DNA from: Streptomyces sp. YPW6
GTDB taxonomy: Bacteria; Actinomycetota; Actinomycetes; Streptomycetales; Streptomycetaceae
Assembly: GCF_018866325.1 (NCBI RefSeq)
Contig: NZ_CP076457.1
Location: 1,833,001 to 1,897,000 of the forward strand
Direction: 5' to 3'
Length of the DNA stretch: 64,000 nucleotides
Part shown: positions 20,098 to 29,071 of the stretch, piece after piece
Layout: each line of letters starts with the position of its first letter
Numbering within the stretch: the first letter of the stretch is position 1
Made by a program: the position numbers and the translations under genes
Notes under the pieces: generated by a model
The model's database searches: none
Told to the model about the DNA's origin: nothing
The model's input: the letters and a program-made list of their open reading frames with translations, nothing else

Positions 20098-23000
20098 CTA
20101 CGCCGCCGGGTAGAGCCTCAGCCGGTGGGCGAGGGCGGCGGCCTCGCCGCGGCTGGAGACGCCCAGCTTGGCCAGGATGTTGGAGACGTGGACGCTCGCC
20201 GTCTTCGGGGAGATGAAGAGCTCCTCGGCGATCCGCCGGTTGGTGTGACCGGCCGCGACCAGCCGGTGCACGTCCTGCTCGCGCGGGGTCAGCCCGAAGG
20301 ACGCCACAGCGGCGACGGCGGGGTCCTCCTCCTCGGCCGGCGGCCCGCCGGAGCCGTCGGCGGCGGATGCGGGGACCAGGACGGCCGGGGGAATCCCGGC
20401 GTCGGGCCCCAGCGCCGTACCGGAGTCGTCGAGAGCGATGCGGGCGCGGGCGGCCAGCTGGTCGACCGCCTCGGCGAGCGGGCGTGCGCCGAGCCGCCGG
20501 GCGGCCTCCTGGGCGCGGTGCAGCAGGGCCGTGGCGGTGGACCGGCAGCCGGGCGCGATGAGCAGGGACTCCGCCCAGCGGCGGTGGATCTGGGCCAGTT
20601 GGTACGGGCGGCACAGCGGATCGAAGGCCTCGGCGGCACGGGCCCAGTGGCCGGGTGTGTCCGTGCCCTCCGCACGGGCCAGCTCCGCCTCGATGAAGAC
20701 GCCGTAGGCCTGCCATACGGGGACGAGCATCGGCAGGGTCTTCAGGCACCGGCGGATCAGGGCGAGCAGCTCCGGACGGTCCGGTTCGGCGGCGGGCAGC
20801 CCGCGGGCGTCCGCCTCGATCATGGCGGCGGTCTGGAGCAGCGGCAGGGCGTAGCGCTGGGTGCCGGGCGGGAAGCCGGCCCGGGCCAGCACCTGGAACG
20901 CGGTCCGTGCGTCGGCGAGCCGGCCCTGGGAGGCGGCCAGCACCATGCCGTGCCGGGTGGGGTCGATCGTGTGCTGGTGCTGCGGGTCGCGGTGCCCGAA
21001 GTGCCTGCGGACCAGGGCGAGCTGCTCCTCGGCCTCGGTCGTGTCCCCGCGGGCGACGGCCAGTTCGGTGCGGCGGAGCGCGGCGAGGCCCTTGGCCCGG
21101 GGGCCCAGCGCCAGGCGGGCGGCGGACGCGGCGGCAGTCGCGCTCCGCTCCCAGTGCCCGAGGGAGAACAGGGACTGGGACTGGTTGGCGTGCACCCAGG
21201 CCCCGGAGTCGGCCAGGCCGTGGCTGTGGCAGATCCCGATGCCGTGGTCGGCGGCGGCGACGGCCTCCAGCGAGCGGCCCATCGCCTCCAGCGAGGAGGG
21301 CAGATTGATGCTGACCCGGCCGAGGAGGTTCATCAGGTGGAGCTGTTCGGCGCGGTCCCGGACCGCGTACATCTCGGCGAGGCCCTCCTCCACGCCGCCC
21401 GCGTCCGCGACGAGCCAGCCGCGGGTGAGACGGGCGTGCAGCTCGATGTACTCGTCGCCGACGAGCCGGGCGTACTCCACGGCGCGGTCGCTGTCCTCCA
21501 GCGCCTGCGGTCCCGGCTGGTGGAGCGCCCTCCAACTGGCCACGTTCGTCAGGACGTCGGCCTGCACCGACGACGGCGGCAGCCCGCGCACCAGCTCCTG
21601 GGCGGCGGCCAGCTCCTCCCAGCCGTCGCCCTTGTCGAGGCCCTGCATCAGGCGGCTGCGCTGCACGAGGAACCAGGCCTCGCGCAGCGGGTCGGCCTCG
21701 GCGGCCAGGACTCGCATGGCCTTCTTGGAGATCGCCAGGGCGCGTTTGCGGTCGCCGCCGAAGTGGGCGGCGACGGTGGCCTCCGCCATCACGTCGAGGT
21801 AGCGCAGCGGGGCGTTCTCCGGGTCGCAGCCGGAGGCCGGGTAGACCTCGGCGTAGTCGAAGGGGCGCAGGGTGGCGAGGACCTCGCCGGGGACGTCGTC
21901 CCAGAGCTCCATCGCCCGCTCGAGCAGCCGCAGCTGCTCGGAGTAGGCGTAGCGGCGGCGGGCCTCGACGGCGGCCCGCAGCACGGCGGGCAGGGCCTTG
22001 GCGGCGTCGTGCGCGGCGTACCAGTAGCTGGCGAGGCGGGTGGCGCGTTCGTCGTCGCGGACGAGCGAGGGGTCCGCCTCCAGGACCTCGGCGTACCGGC
22101 GGTTGACGCGGGTGCGTTCGCCGGGCAGCAGGTCGTCGCTGACGGCCTCCCGGACCAGGGAGTGCCGGAAGCGGTAGCCGTCGTTGTCGGGGGCGGGTTG
22201 CAGCAGGTTGGCGCCGACGGCGGCGCGCAGGGCCGCGTCGAGGTCGTCCTCGCCGAGCCCGGCGACGGCGGCCAGCAGTTCGTGTTCGACGAAGGAGCCG
22301 CCCTCGGCAACGATCCTGGCGATCCGCTGGGCGTGTTCGGGGAGCGCCTCCACGCGGACGAGCAGGAGGTCGCGGAGCGATTCGGAGAGCCCGGAGCTGT
22401 CGCCGCAGCAGGCCAGGGAGCCGGCCAGCTCCTCGACGAAGAAGGCGTTGCCGTCGGAGCGTTCGAAGATCTCGTCGACGAGTGCGGCCTCGGGGACCTC
22501 GGCGAGGATGCCGGCGAGCTGGCGGCCGACCTCGTCGTGGCTGAACCGGTCGAGTTCGACGCGGGTGACGGTGCGCAGCCGGTCCAGCTCGGCGAGGAGG
22601 GGTCGCAGGGGGTGGCGGCGGTGGATGTCGTCGGCGCGGTAGGTGCCGACGACCATGAGGCGGCCGGTGCTCAGGGTGCGGAAGAGATAGGCGAGCAGGT
22701 GTCGGGTGGAGGCGTCCGCCCAGTGCAGGTCCTCCAGGACGAGCACGACCGGGCGGTCGGCGGAGATCTGCTCCAGCAGGCGTCCGGCGAGTTCGAAGAG
22801 GCGGGCGGTGCTGTGCTCGTCGGTGGCGTCCCGGTGGACCTCGCCCAGCTCGGGCAGGAGGCGGGCCAGCTCGCCCTCCTTGCCGGCGCAGGCGGCGGCC
22901 ATCTCCTCGGGCAGGGCCCGGCGCAGGGCGCGCAGGGCGGTCGGGAACGGCGCGAACGGCAGCCCGTCGGCCCCGATCTCGACGCAGGAGCCGACGGCGA

Positions 23001-23247
23001 CCACGGCGTCGCGCCGCTCGGCCGCCGAGACGAACTGCTCGACGAGGCGGGTCTTGCCGACACCCGCCTCACCGCCGATCAGCAGCGCCTGCGGATCGCC
23101 GGAAGCGGCCCGCGCGAGCGCCCCGGTGAGCGAGGCGAGCTCCTCGGCGCGCCCGACGAACACGGGGCTGACTGACCTGGTCTCCACGCCGCCGAGCATC
23201 GCATACGCGTGCGAGGCGGCGGGAGTCATTTCTCGCAGGGTGATCAT
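20098..23247 (-). CDS. large ATP-binding LuxR-family regulator (LAL type)
   Basis: A 1,049-residue signal-responsive transcription regulator. The N-terminal ATPase has Walker A GGEAGVGKT and a Walker B region VVLVLEDLHWAD, followed by a long alpha-helical TPR-like sensor region, and ends in a LuxR helix-turn-helix (LTPREQDVHRLVAAGHTNRR, then PKTASVHVSNILAKLGVSSR). Regulators of this architecture are often pathway activators; the target is unknown. ATG 23247 (MITLREMTPAASHAY) is used, with GGGAAGA just upstream; ATG 23229 is possible. A conserved small gene lies 116 bases upstream on the same strand. Confidence 0.88.
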   Translation of the reverse strand: MITLREMTPAASHAYAMLGGVETRSVSPVFVGRAEELASLTGALARAASGDPQALLIGGEAGVGKTRLVEQFVSAAERRDAVVAVGSCVEIGADGLPFAPFPTALRALRRALPEEMAAACAGKEGELARLLPELGEVHRDATDEHSTARLFELAGRLLEQISADRPVVLVLEDLHWADASTRHLLAYLFRTLSTGRLMVVGTYRADDIHRRHPLRPLLAELDRLRTVTRVELDRFSHDEVGRQLAGILAEVPEAALVDEIFERSDGNAFFVEELAGSLACCGDSSGLSESLRDLLLVRVEALPEHAQRIARIVAEGGSFVEHELLAAVAGLGEDDLDAALRAAVGANLLQPAPDNDGYRFRHSLVREAVSDDLLPGERTRVNRRYAEVLEADPSLVRDDERATRLASYWYAAHDAAKALPAVLRAAVEARRRYAYSEQLRLLERAMELWDDVPGEVLATLRPFDYAEVYPASGCDPENAPLRYLDVMAEATVAAHFGGDRKRALAISKKAMRVLAAEADPLREAWFLVQRSRLMQGLDKGDGWEELAAAQELVRGLPPSSVQADVLTNVASWRALHQPGPQALEDSDRAVEYARLVGDEYIELHARLTRGWLVADAGGVEEGLAEMYAVRDRAEQLHLMNLLGRVSINLPSSLEAMGRSLEAVAAADHGIGICHSHGLADSGAWVHANQSQSLFSLGHWERSATAAASAARLALGPRAKGLAALRRTELAVARGDTTEAEEQLALVRRHFGHRDPQHQHTIDPTRHGMVLAASQGRLADARTAFQVLARAGFPPGTQRYALPLLQTAAMIEADARGLPAAEPDRPELLALIRRCLKTLPMLVPVWQAYGVFIEAELARAEGTDTPGHWARAAEAFDPLCRPYQLAQIHRRWAESLLIAPGCRSTATALLHRAQEAARRLGARPLAEAVDQLAARARIALDDSGTALGPDAGIPPAVLVPASAADGSGGPPAEEEDPAVAAVASFGLTPREQDVHRLVAAGHTNRRIAEELFISPKTASVHVSNILAKLGVSSRGEAAALAHRLRLYPAA

Positions 23248-23363
23248 TCTTCCCGCGCGGTCCCCGGCGGCTGCCGACGGGGCCGGGCCCGCCGCGCCCG
23301 GTACGCAGGGAGCGGCGGCGGGACCGGGGGCCGGCACGGGGGTCGTCCCGGGCCGGTGCATCG

Positions 23364-23540
23364 TCAGGCGGCCGGGGCGAAGCGGCTGCGGTCGCCCTGC
23401 CTCACCTGCCCCTCCGGATCTCGGCGTCCGGTACGGCGGGCGGCCCGGCGGGCCCGGCGCGCCCGGCCGATCTCGCGCTCGGCGTCGGCCCGGCGGATCA
23501 GCTCGGCGGAGGTGGAGCGGTAGAGCTCGTACTCGTACAT
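23364..23540 (-). CDS. small conserved basic protein (MYEYELYR...)
   Basis: A 58-residue protein of unknown function starting MYEYELYRSTSAELIRRADA, then strongly basic (GRARRARRAARRTGRRD). The opening resembles small Streptomyces proteins I recall with MYEYE.. and SAxLIRxA. The ribosome site AGGGGAAC is well placed. It is in line with the downstream LuxR-family gene and may be co-transcribed. Confidence 0.7.
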   Translation of the reverse strand: MYEYELYRSTSAELIRRADAEREIGRARRARRAARRTGRRDPEGQVRQGDRSRFAPAA

Positions 23541-23864
23541 GGTGTTCCCCTGGTTCCTGGTCGTGGCAGCGGACCGGAGGGGTGGCCCGGCCGGTCGGCC
23601 GGGGCCCTGTGTTCGCTGTGTGTCCACTGTCGTCGGCCAGGTGGGGGCGGGGCATCGGGCGAGTGCCGCATCTTCGCGGCGACGGGGGCCTTAGGCGTGG
23701 CCCCGACCCGTGCCGGAGGGGTGAGCGGGGGCCTTAGGAGATGCGCCCGGCCGCCTTACTCACGCGGGCACTCAGCCGGATCAGCCGCCGTACGGGGCGA
23801 CTCCGGCCGGCCGACCGCGCCGAGGCCGGGCGCTGAACGCATCCGCCCGGCCGGGCGGATGCGT
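23541..23864. other. 324-base gap between small gene and acetyltransferase
   Basis: This should contain the promoter of the small gene and LuxR-family gene. I see no convincing hexamers. A 13-base direct repeat (CGGGGGCCTTAGG-like) occurs near 23683 and 23726, and the right end runs into the palindrome described separately. No coding frame is convincing. Confidence 0.4.
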
Positions 23865-23876
23865 TCAGCGCCCGGC
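23825..23876 (-). terminator. 52-base perfect palindrome at the acetyltransferase stop
   Basis: Bases 23825-23850 are exactly complementary to 23851-23876 (arm begins GCCGGGCGCTGAACGC), giving an uninterrupted stem. The stop codon of the acetyltransferase (23865-23867) lies inside the right arm. It should terminate transcription of the MMPL-acetyltransferase pair. Confidence 0.8.
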
Positions 23877-24422
23877 GCGGGCGCGCCATTCCGGGGCGAG
23901 GACGGACCAGATCTCGGAGTCGTGCCGCTCGCCCCGGTAGAAGTAGCTCTGCCGGAGGACACCGTCCCGGGTCATGCCGAGCCGCTCGGCGACCGCGATC
24001 GACCGGGTGTTCCCGGGCGAGGCGTGCCACTCCACGCGGTGGATGCCGCGTTCGTACACCGCCCAGTCGATCAGCCGCTCGGCGGCCCGGGTGATCAGGC
24101 CGTGGCCCTGCGCGGCGGGCTCCAGCCAGACGCCGATCTCGCAGGCGCCCTGTTCGGCGTCGAAGGACGGGAAGAGGACGCCGCCGACGAGGGTGCCCTC
24201 CCGCCAGATCCCGTACAGCCGTCCGGTGTCCGCGGCCTGCTTCTCCGCGTACTTCCGGAGCAGGGCGCGCGCCGAGTCCGGGTCGGTGGCGTACGAGGCG
24301 AACGGGATCCACGGGTCGACCAGTGACCGGGCCCGGTCCATGTGGGCCAGGAACTCCTCGGCCTGCCAGGGCTCCAGGGGCCGCAGCTCCGCTCGGTCGT
24401 CACCCAGGGATATGGCGAACAT
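23865..24422 (-). CDS. GNAT acetyltransferase (RimJ/RimL type)
   Basis: Acetyl-CoA-dependent N-acetyltransferase of 185 residues, resembling ribosomal-protein-serine acetyltransferases. Typical parts are RPLEPWQAEEFLAHMDRARS, the CoA-binding strand/loop IGVWLEPAAQGHGLITRAAE, and the late segment VEWHASPGNTRSIAVAERLG followed by [30 protein letters not shown] precedes ATG 24422. Its first 23 bases overlap the end of the upstream MMPL gene, so the two are translationally coupled. Substrate unknown. Confidence 0.88.
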   Translation of the reverse strand: MFAISLGDDRAELRPLEPWQAEEFLAHMDRARSLVDPWIPFASYATDPDSARALLRKYAEKQAADTGRLYGIWREGTLVGGVLFPSFDAEQGACEIGVWLEPAAQGHGLITRAAERLIDWAVYERGIHRVEWHASPGNTRSIAVAERLGMTRDGVLRQSYFYRGERHDSEIWSVLAPEWRARAGR

Positions 24423-26640
24423 GGTGCTCCTCCTCCGTCTGCGCCACGCCCTCCTCGGCGGCGCGCGCCCCGGGGATCTTCGCATGGAGCGGTACGCAGT
24501 CGGGCGGCTCGATGGAGATCCGGGGCAGCCGCTTCTCCAGCCAGCCCGGCAGCCACCAGTTCGCCCCGCCGAGCATGTGCATCAGGGCGGGCACCAGCAG
24601 GGTGCGCAGGACGAAGGCGTCCAGGGCGACGGCGGTGGCGAGGGCGATGCCGAACATGGCGATGACCCGGTCCCCGCTGAGCACGAAGGCGAGGAAGACG
24701 GAGATCATGATCACGGCGGCGGAGTTGATGACGCGGCCGGTCTCGGCGAGGCCGACCCGTACGGAGCGCCGGTTGTCGCCCGTCTCCAGCCACTCCTCGT
24801 ACATCCGGCCGACCAGGAAGACCTGGTAGTCCATGGAGAGCCCGAAGAGGACCGAGACCATGATCACGGGGAGGAAGGGTTCGATGGGCCCGGCGCTGCC
24901 GAGGCCGAGCAGCTCGCTGCCCCAGCCCCACTGGAAGACGGCCACGACGACGCCGAACGAGGAGGCGACGGCGGCCACGTTCATCACGGCGGCCTTCACC
25001 GGAATGCCGATGGACCGGAAGGCCAGGAGCAGCAGCAGGCAGCCGAGCCCGATGACGACCCCGACGAACAGGGGCAGCTTCCCGACGATGATCTCGGCGA
25101 AGTCGTCGTAGCTCGCCGTCACCCCGCCGACATGGGCCTCCAGCGAGGTGGCCTCCTGGACCGGCGGCAGCACGTCGCCCCGGATCCGGTCGACGAGCTC
25201 GCTGGTCTCCTGCGACTGCGGCGAGGAGTCGGGGACGACGGTGAGGAAGGCGGTGTCGCCGCCGCCGTTGTAGGTGACGGGGCTGACGGACGCGACGCCC
25301 TCGGTGGTGCGGAGCTTCTCGGGCAGCGAGTCCAGGGCGAGCCGGTCGTCCGCGCCGTCGAGCTGGGCGGCGATGGTGAGGGGGCCGTTGACACCGGGCC
25401 CGAAGCCGTCGGCGAGGAGGTCGTAGGCCTGCCGGGTGGTGGCGGTGGCCGGGTTGTTGCCCTGGTCCGACGTGCCGAGGTGGAGGCCGAGGGCGGGCAG
25501 GGCGAGCACCAGCATGACGACGGCCGCGATCCCGCCGAGCAGCTTGGGGTGGCGTTCGACGAAGGCGGACCAGCGGGCGGCGAAGCCGGTGGGCAGTTCG
25601 GGGCGCGGCCCGTGCTCGGCGAGCCGGCGTCGTTCGCGGCGGCTGAGCGCCCGCATCCCGATGAGGGAGAGCAGGGCGGGCAGCAGGGTGACCGAGGCCA
25701 GCACGGTGAGGACGACCGTGAGCGAGGCGGCGATGGCGACGCCGTTGAGGAAGTCGAGCCGCAGGATCAGCATGCCGAGCAGGGCGATGCAGACGGTGAC
25801 CCCGGCGAAGACGACGGCGCGGCCGGTGGTCGCGACGGCGTTGCGGGCCGCTTCGGGCACGGACATGCCCTGCCGGAGTCCTCTGCGGTGCCGGGTGACG
25901 ATGAACAGGGCGTAGTCGATGCCCACGCCGAGCCCGATGAGCATGCCGAGCATGGGGGCGAAGTCGGCCACGGTCATCAGGTGGCCGAGCAGCACCGTGC
26001 CCGCGTAGGCGGTGCCCACGGAGACCAGGGCGGTGGCGATGGGGAGCAGGCTGGCGGCGAGGGAACCGAAGGCGAGGAAGAGCACGACGGCCGCGACGAT
26101 CACGCCGACGCCCTCGGCGAAGTGGACGGAGGGCGCTTCGGTGAGGGCGACGGCGGTGCCGCCCAGCTCGACCTGGAGCCCGTCGGTCTCGGCGGCCTTC
26201 GCGGTGTCGACGAGGGCCTGTGCCTGGGCGGCGGGGATCTCGTCGGCGGGGCGGTCGAAGGTGACCGTGGCGTACGCGGTGCGGCCGTCCTGGCTGATCT
26301 GGCCGGGGCCCGCCGCACCGTAGGGGCCGGTGACCGCGCCGACGCCGGGCAGATCCTCGATCGCGTGGAGCGTGCGGGTCATGGTCTGCTCGACGCCGGC
26401 CGCCTCGACCGTGGAGTCCGAGGTGTGCCAGACGACGGTGTCGGTGTCGCCGCCGAGGTCGGTGAAGCCGCGCGAGAGGAGTTCGGTGGCCCGGCCGGAC
26501 TCGGTGCCGGGGACCTCGTAGTCGTTGGAGTACGCCGACCCGGCGATCCCCGCGGCGGCGGCGGTGCCGCCGAGGGCGGCGAGCCAGATGAGGACGGCGA
26601 CGAGGCGGTGCCTGATGCACCAGCGGGCGATGGCAGCCAA
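24400..26640 (-). CDS. MMPL-family (RND-type) exporter
   Basis: Proton-driven membrane exporter for lipids or hydrophobic compounds, 746 residues, with two repeats each having one helix, an extracytoplasmic loop and five helices. Diagnostic parts are the N-terminal helix (RHRLVAVLIWLAALGGTAAA), GLGVGIDYALFIVTRHR with the charged Asp-Tyr pair, and VLFGLSMDYQVFLVGRMYEE in the second half. It starts with TTG 26640, with AGGGAG about 8 bases upstream. A 30-base palindrome at 26671-26700 is a likely operator. It overlaps the acetyltransferase gene downstream. Confidence 0.9.
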   Translation of the reverse strand: MAAIARWCIRHRLVAVLIWLAALGGTAAAAGIAGSAYSNDYEVPGTESGRATELLSRGFTDLGGDTDTVVWHTSDSTVEAAGVEQTMTRTLHAIEDLPGVGAVTGPYGAAGPGQISQDGRTAYATVTFDRPADEIPAAQAQALVDTAKAAETDGLQVELGGTAVALTEAPSVHFAEGVGVIVAAVVLFLAFGSLAASLLPIATALVSVGTAYAGTVLLGHLMTVADFAPMLGMLIGLGVGIDYALFIVTRHRRGLRQGMSVPEAARNAVATTGRAVVFAGVTVCIALLGMLILRLDFLNGVAIAASLTVVLTVLASVTLLPALLSLIGMRALSRRERRRLAEHGPRPELPTGFAARWSAFVERHPKLLGGIAAVVMLVLALPALGLHLGTSDQGNNPATATTRQAYDLLADGFGPGVNGPLTIAAQLDGADDRLALDSLPEKLRTTEGVASVSPVTYNGGGDTAFLTVVPDSSPQSQETSELVDRIRGDVLPPVQEATSLEAHVGGVTASYDDFAEIIVGKLPLFVGVVIGLGCLLLLLAFRSIGIPVKAAVMNVAAVASSFGVVVAVFQWGWGSELLGLGSAGPIEPFLPVIMVSVLFGLSMDYQVFLVGRMYEEWLETGDNRRSVRVGLAETGRVINSAAVIMISVFLAFVLSGDRVIAMFGIALATAVALDAFVLRTLLVPALMHMLGGANWWLPGWLEKRLPRISIEPPDCVPLHAKIPGARAAEEGVAQTEEEHHVRHIPG

Positions 26641-26670
26641 CGGACGAGCTCCCTGCGGGTTCGTGGACCT

Positions 26671-26700
26671 TTACCCGCAGATAATGTGATCTGCCCGTAA
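26671..26700. promoter_or_regulatory. palindromic operator upstream of the MMPL gene
   Basis: TTACCCGCAGAT, six bases, then ATCTGCCCGTAA: ten of twelve arm positions are complementary. It sits 31-60 bases before the TTG start, where a TetR-like repressor would block transcription. No regulator gene is adjacent. Confidence 0.65.
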
Positions 26701-26772
26701 ACGTCTCATGACCTGAGACCGCCCACTCTGACAGCAGATCGTGATCCTTTGTCCGTTTCGTGGTCATGGTCA

Positions 26773-26814
26773 CAGGCCCTGATCTGCCCTTTACCCAGGA
26801 CGGACCAGGGCCTG
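26773..26814 (-). terminator. possible terminator after phospholipase C
   Basis: CAGGCCCTG and CAGGGCCTG form a 9-base stem, but the 24-base loop is long. It lies about 20 bases beyond the phospholipase stop. Confidence 0.4.
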
Positions 26815-26835
26815 CGGCCCGCCGCGTCGGGCCGG

Positions 26836-28938
26836 TCAGCCCGAGACGCTCGCCCGGCCGTTCTCGATGTGCCCCATGAGCCGCCGCCGGAAGCCGTCCT
26901 CCCCGTCCACGGTGACGTCGAGGTCGTACCAGCCGTGGGCGTCGGCCGCCGAGTGCACCAGCGACCGGCTGCGGCCCGGCTTGACCGTGACGCGGCGGGT
27001 CCAGTCCGCCACGTCGTCCTCGTCGACGTAGCCGAGCGGCCGCACCAGGAAGGTCAGGGGGCGGCGGCCGGTGTTGCGCAGGGTGAGGTGGATGTCGCGG
27101 TCGCGGTGGTCGATGCGGCTGGCGACCTCCGCTCCCCCGTCGGCCGGTCCGGCGAACTCGCGCCGGAAGCCGTTCGGCCCGGTGACCGTGAAGCGGTACG
27201 CCTCCCCGGCCACCGGGACCGTCCAGTGCCCGCGGCGCCGGACGTCCCGGTGCTGCGGGGCCGGGAACTCGCCCGCGTACGGGTAGAGCGCGAAGTGCGC
27301 CGAGGACCGGCCGCGGTTGTCCAGCTCCACCCGCAGTCCGCCGTCGGCCCACCGCGCCTGGGCGTCCGGCCGGTAGGGCAGCGGGCGCGCCGGGCGTACG
27401 CCGGACTCCTGCTCGGGGAGGTGCTGGACGGCGGGCGGCCTGGGCTGCCAGCGGCCCTCGAACGGCGGGATCGCCCCGGGCGTCCGGACGGCGGGCTGCC
27501 GGCGGGCCCGGGTGAAGTCGAAGGCGGAGGTGAGGTCGCCGGTGACGCGGCGCCGCCAGTCGCCGATGTTGGGCTCCTCCACCCCGGTCCAGCGCTCCAG
27601 GAAGCGGATGACGGACGTGTGGTCGAAGACCTCGGAGCAGACGTATCCGCCCACGGTCCACGGCGAGACGACCAGCAGCGGCACCCGGATGCCGAGGCCG
27701 GTCGGGCGGCCCTCCCAGTGCTCCTCGGTCACCTCCGGGGGTGCGACGGGCGGCGGGACGTGGTCGAAGAAGCCGTCGTTCTCGTCGTAGTTGATCAGCA
27801 CGGCGGTGTGCCGCCAGACGTCGGGGTGCCGGCCGAGCGCGTCGAGGACCTTGTAGACGATCGTGGCGCTGTGCACCGGTGAGGAGACGCTCGGGTGCTC
27901 GGAGTCGATCGCCGAGGGGACCAGGTAGGAGACCTCCGGCAGCGTCCCGGCCGCCACGTCCTTGGCGAACTCCTCCGCCAGGGTCCCGGTCTCCACCCGG
28001 CGCAGCCCGCGCTCGAACAGGCTGCGCTCGTGGGGCGTGAGCGTGGCGACGCCCTCCTCCAGCAGTCCGAGCAGCCGGGTGCGCTCGGCCTCGGACGCGC
28101 CTCGGACGCGGGCGTAGAAGGCTTCCATGTACGTGTGGCCGCCGGTCCTGGCCAGCGCCTTGCGGGCGATCGCCTTGAAGGTGGCGTAGAACTCGATCTG
28201 GTTGTCGGTGAAGTTCTCCCACTCGGTGTACGTCCGCCAGCTGCGCCCGGCCCGCTCCAGGCGCTCGGCGTAGGTGGACCAGTCGTAGCCGGGGTGGCTG
28301 CCCTCGTTGTACGCGTCGTTGCCGACGGCCCGCTTGCCGTTCGCCTCGAAGCCGGTCTTCCCGCTCCAGAGGTGGTTGCGGTTGGGGCTGGTGGAGGTGT
28401 GGATGGAGGAGTGGTAGGCGTCGCAGACGGTGAAGGTGTCGGCCAGCTCGTAGTGGAGCGGGATGTCGCGGCGGTCGTAGTACGCCATCGTGGCCGCGGT
28501 CTTCGCGCTGATCCAGCCGTTCATCCAGCCGCCGCCCCAGGCCTTGGCTCCGCCGCTCCACGAGTGGTCGAGGGCGCCGATGTACTGGAGGTCCTTCTTC
28601 TGCTCCTCGGCCGCGCCGCGCACCGGGAAGGGCAGCACGGTGGAGCCGGCCGCCCCGGGCTGCTCGAACACGGTCCCGCCGGTGGGCAGCTCGATGGCGT
28701 TGCGGTCGCCGAAGCCGCGCACGCCGCGCAGGGTGCCGAAGTAGTGGTCGAAGGAACGGTTCTCCTGCATCAGGATCACCACATGCTTGATCGACCTCAG
28801 CCCGCCGGACCCCGCGTGGGCGGGCTGCGCGGCGATGGCGGCCTGGAGCGACGGCGGCAGGAACGATCCGGCCGCAGCGGCGCCGAGTGCGCCGCCGCCC
28901 AGCGCGAAGAGCCGTCGCCGTGACATGTCCGTGGTCAA
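26836..28938 (-). CDS. secreted phosphocholine-type phospholipase C
   Basis: Non-haemolytic/haemolytic PLC family of the alkaline-phosphatase-like superfamily, hydrolysing phosphatidylcholine and sphingomyelin outside the cell. 700 residues. The N-terminus is a twin-arginine signal (SRRRLFALGGGALGAAAAG, then QPAHAGSGG). The catalytic start is IKHVVILMQENRSFDHYFGTLRG, and further metal-site segments include LINYDENDGFFDHVPPP. Two C-terminal beta domains follow (about 520-690). TTG 28938 is favoured because GGAGG lies 5 bases before it, whereas ATG 28926 is too far from any such site. Confidence 0.92.
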   Translation of the reverse strand: MTTDMSRRRLFALGGGALGAAAAGSFLPPSLQAAIAAQPAHAGSGGLRSIKHVVILMQENRSFDHYFGTLRGVRGFGDRNAIELPTGGTVFEQPGAAGSTVLPFPVRGAAEEQKKDLQYIGALDHSWSGGAKAWGGGWMNGWISAKTAATMAYYDRRDIPLHYELADTFTVCDAYHSSIHTSTSPNRNHLWSGKTGFEANGKRAVGNDAYNEGSHPGYDWSTYAERLERAGRSWRTYTEWENFTDNQIEFYATFKAIARKALARTGGHTYMEAFYARVRGASEAERTRLLGLLEEGVATLTPHERSLFERGLRRVETGTLAEEFAKDVAAGTLPEVSYLVPSAIDSEHPSVSSPVHSATIVYKVLDALGRHPDVWRHTAVLINYDENDGFFDHVPPPVAPPEVTEEHWEGRPTGLGIRVPLLVVSPWTVGGYVCSEVFDHTSVIRFLERWTGVEEPNIGDWRRRVTGDLTSAFDFTRARRQPAVRTPGAIPPFEGRWQPRPPAVQHLPEQESGVRPARPLPYRPDAQARWADGGLRVELDNRGRSSAHFALYPYAGEFPAPQHRDVRRRGHWTVPVAGEAYRFTVTGPNGFRREFAGPADGGAEVASRIDHRDRDIHLTLRNTGRRPLTFLVRPLGYVDEDDVADWTRRVTVKPGRSRSLVHSAADAHGWYDLDVTVDGEDGFRRRLMGHIENGRASVSG

Positions 28939-29071
28939 AGGAGCCTCCTGGTTCCGGTGGGTACAGCCGGGAAGCTAGTCAGACCGGGTGGCGTCGGGAA
29001 GGACTGCGTACGGCCCGGTGGTGAACGTCCAACAGGCCGCTTCGAAAGTCCAACCGCCGGTGACGGGCCGC

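Noticed and set aside
20125..23175. 1,016-residue open frame opposite the LuxR-family gene
   Set aside because: Shadow frame of a gene with Walker and LuxR motifs; its own composition is Gly/Val/Arg/Gln-rich with no domain.
24095..28561. 1,488-residue minus-strand open frame spanning two genes
   Set aside because: It covers parts of the acetyltransferase, MMPL and phospholipase genes in the wrong frame and is Arg/Pro-rich.
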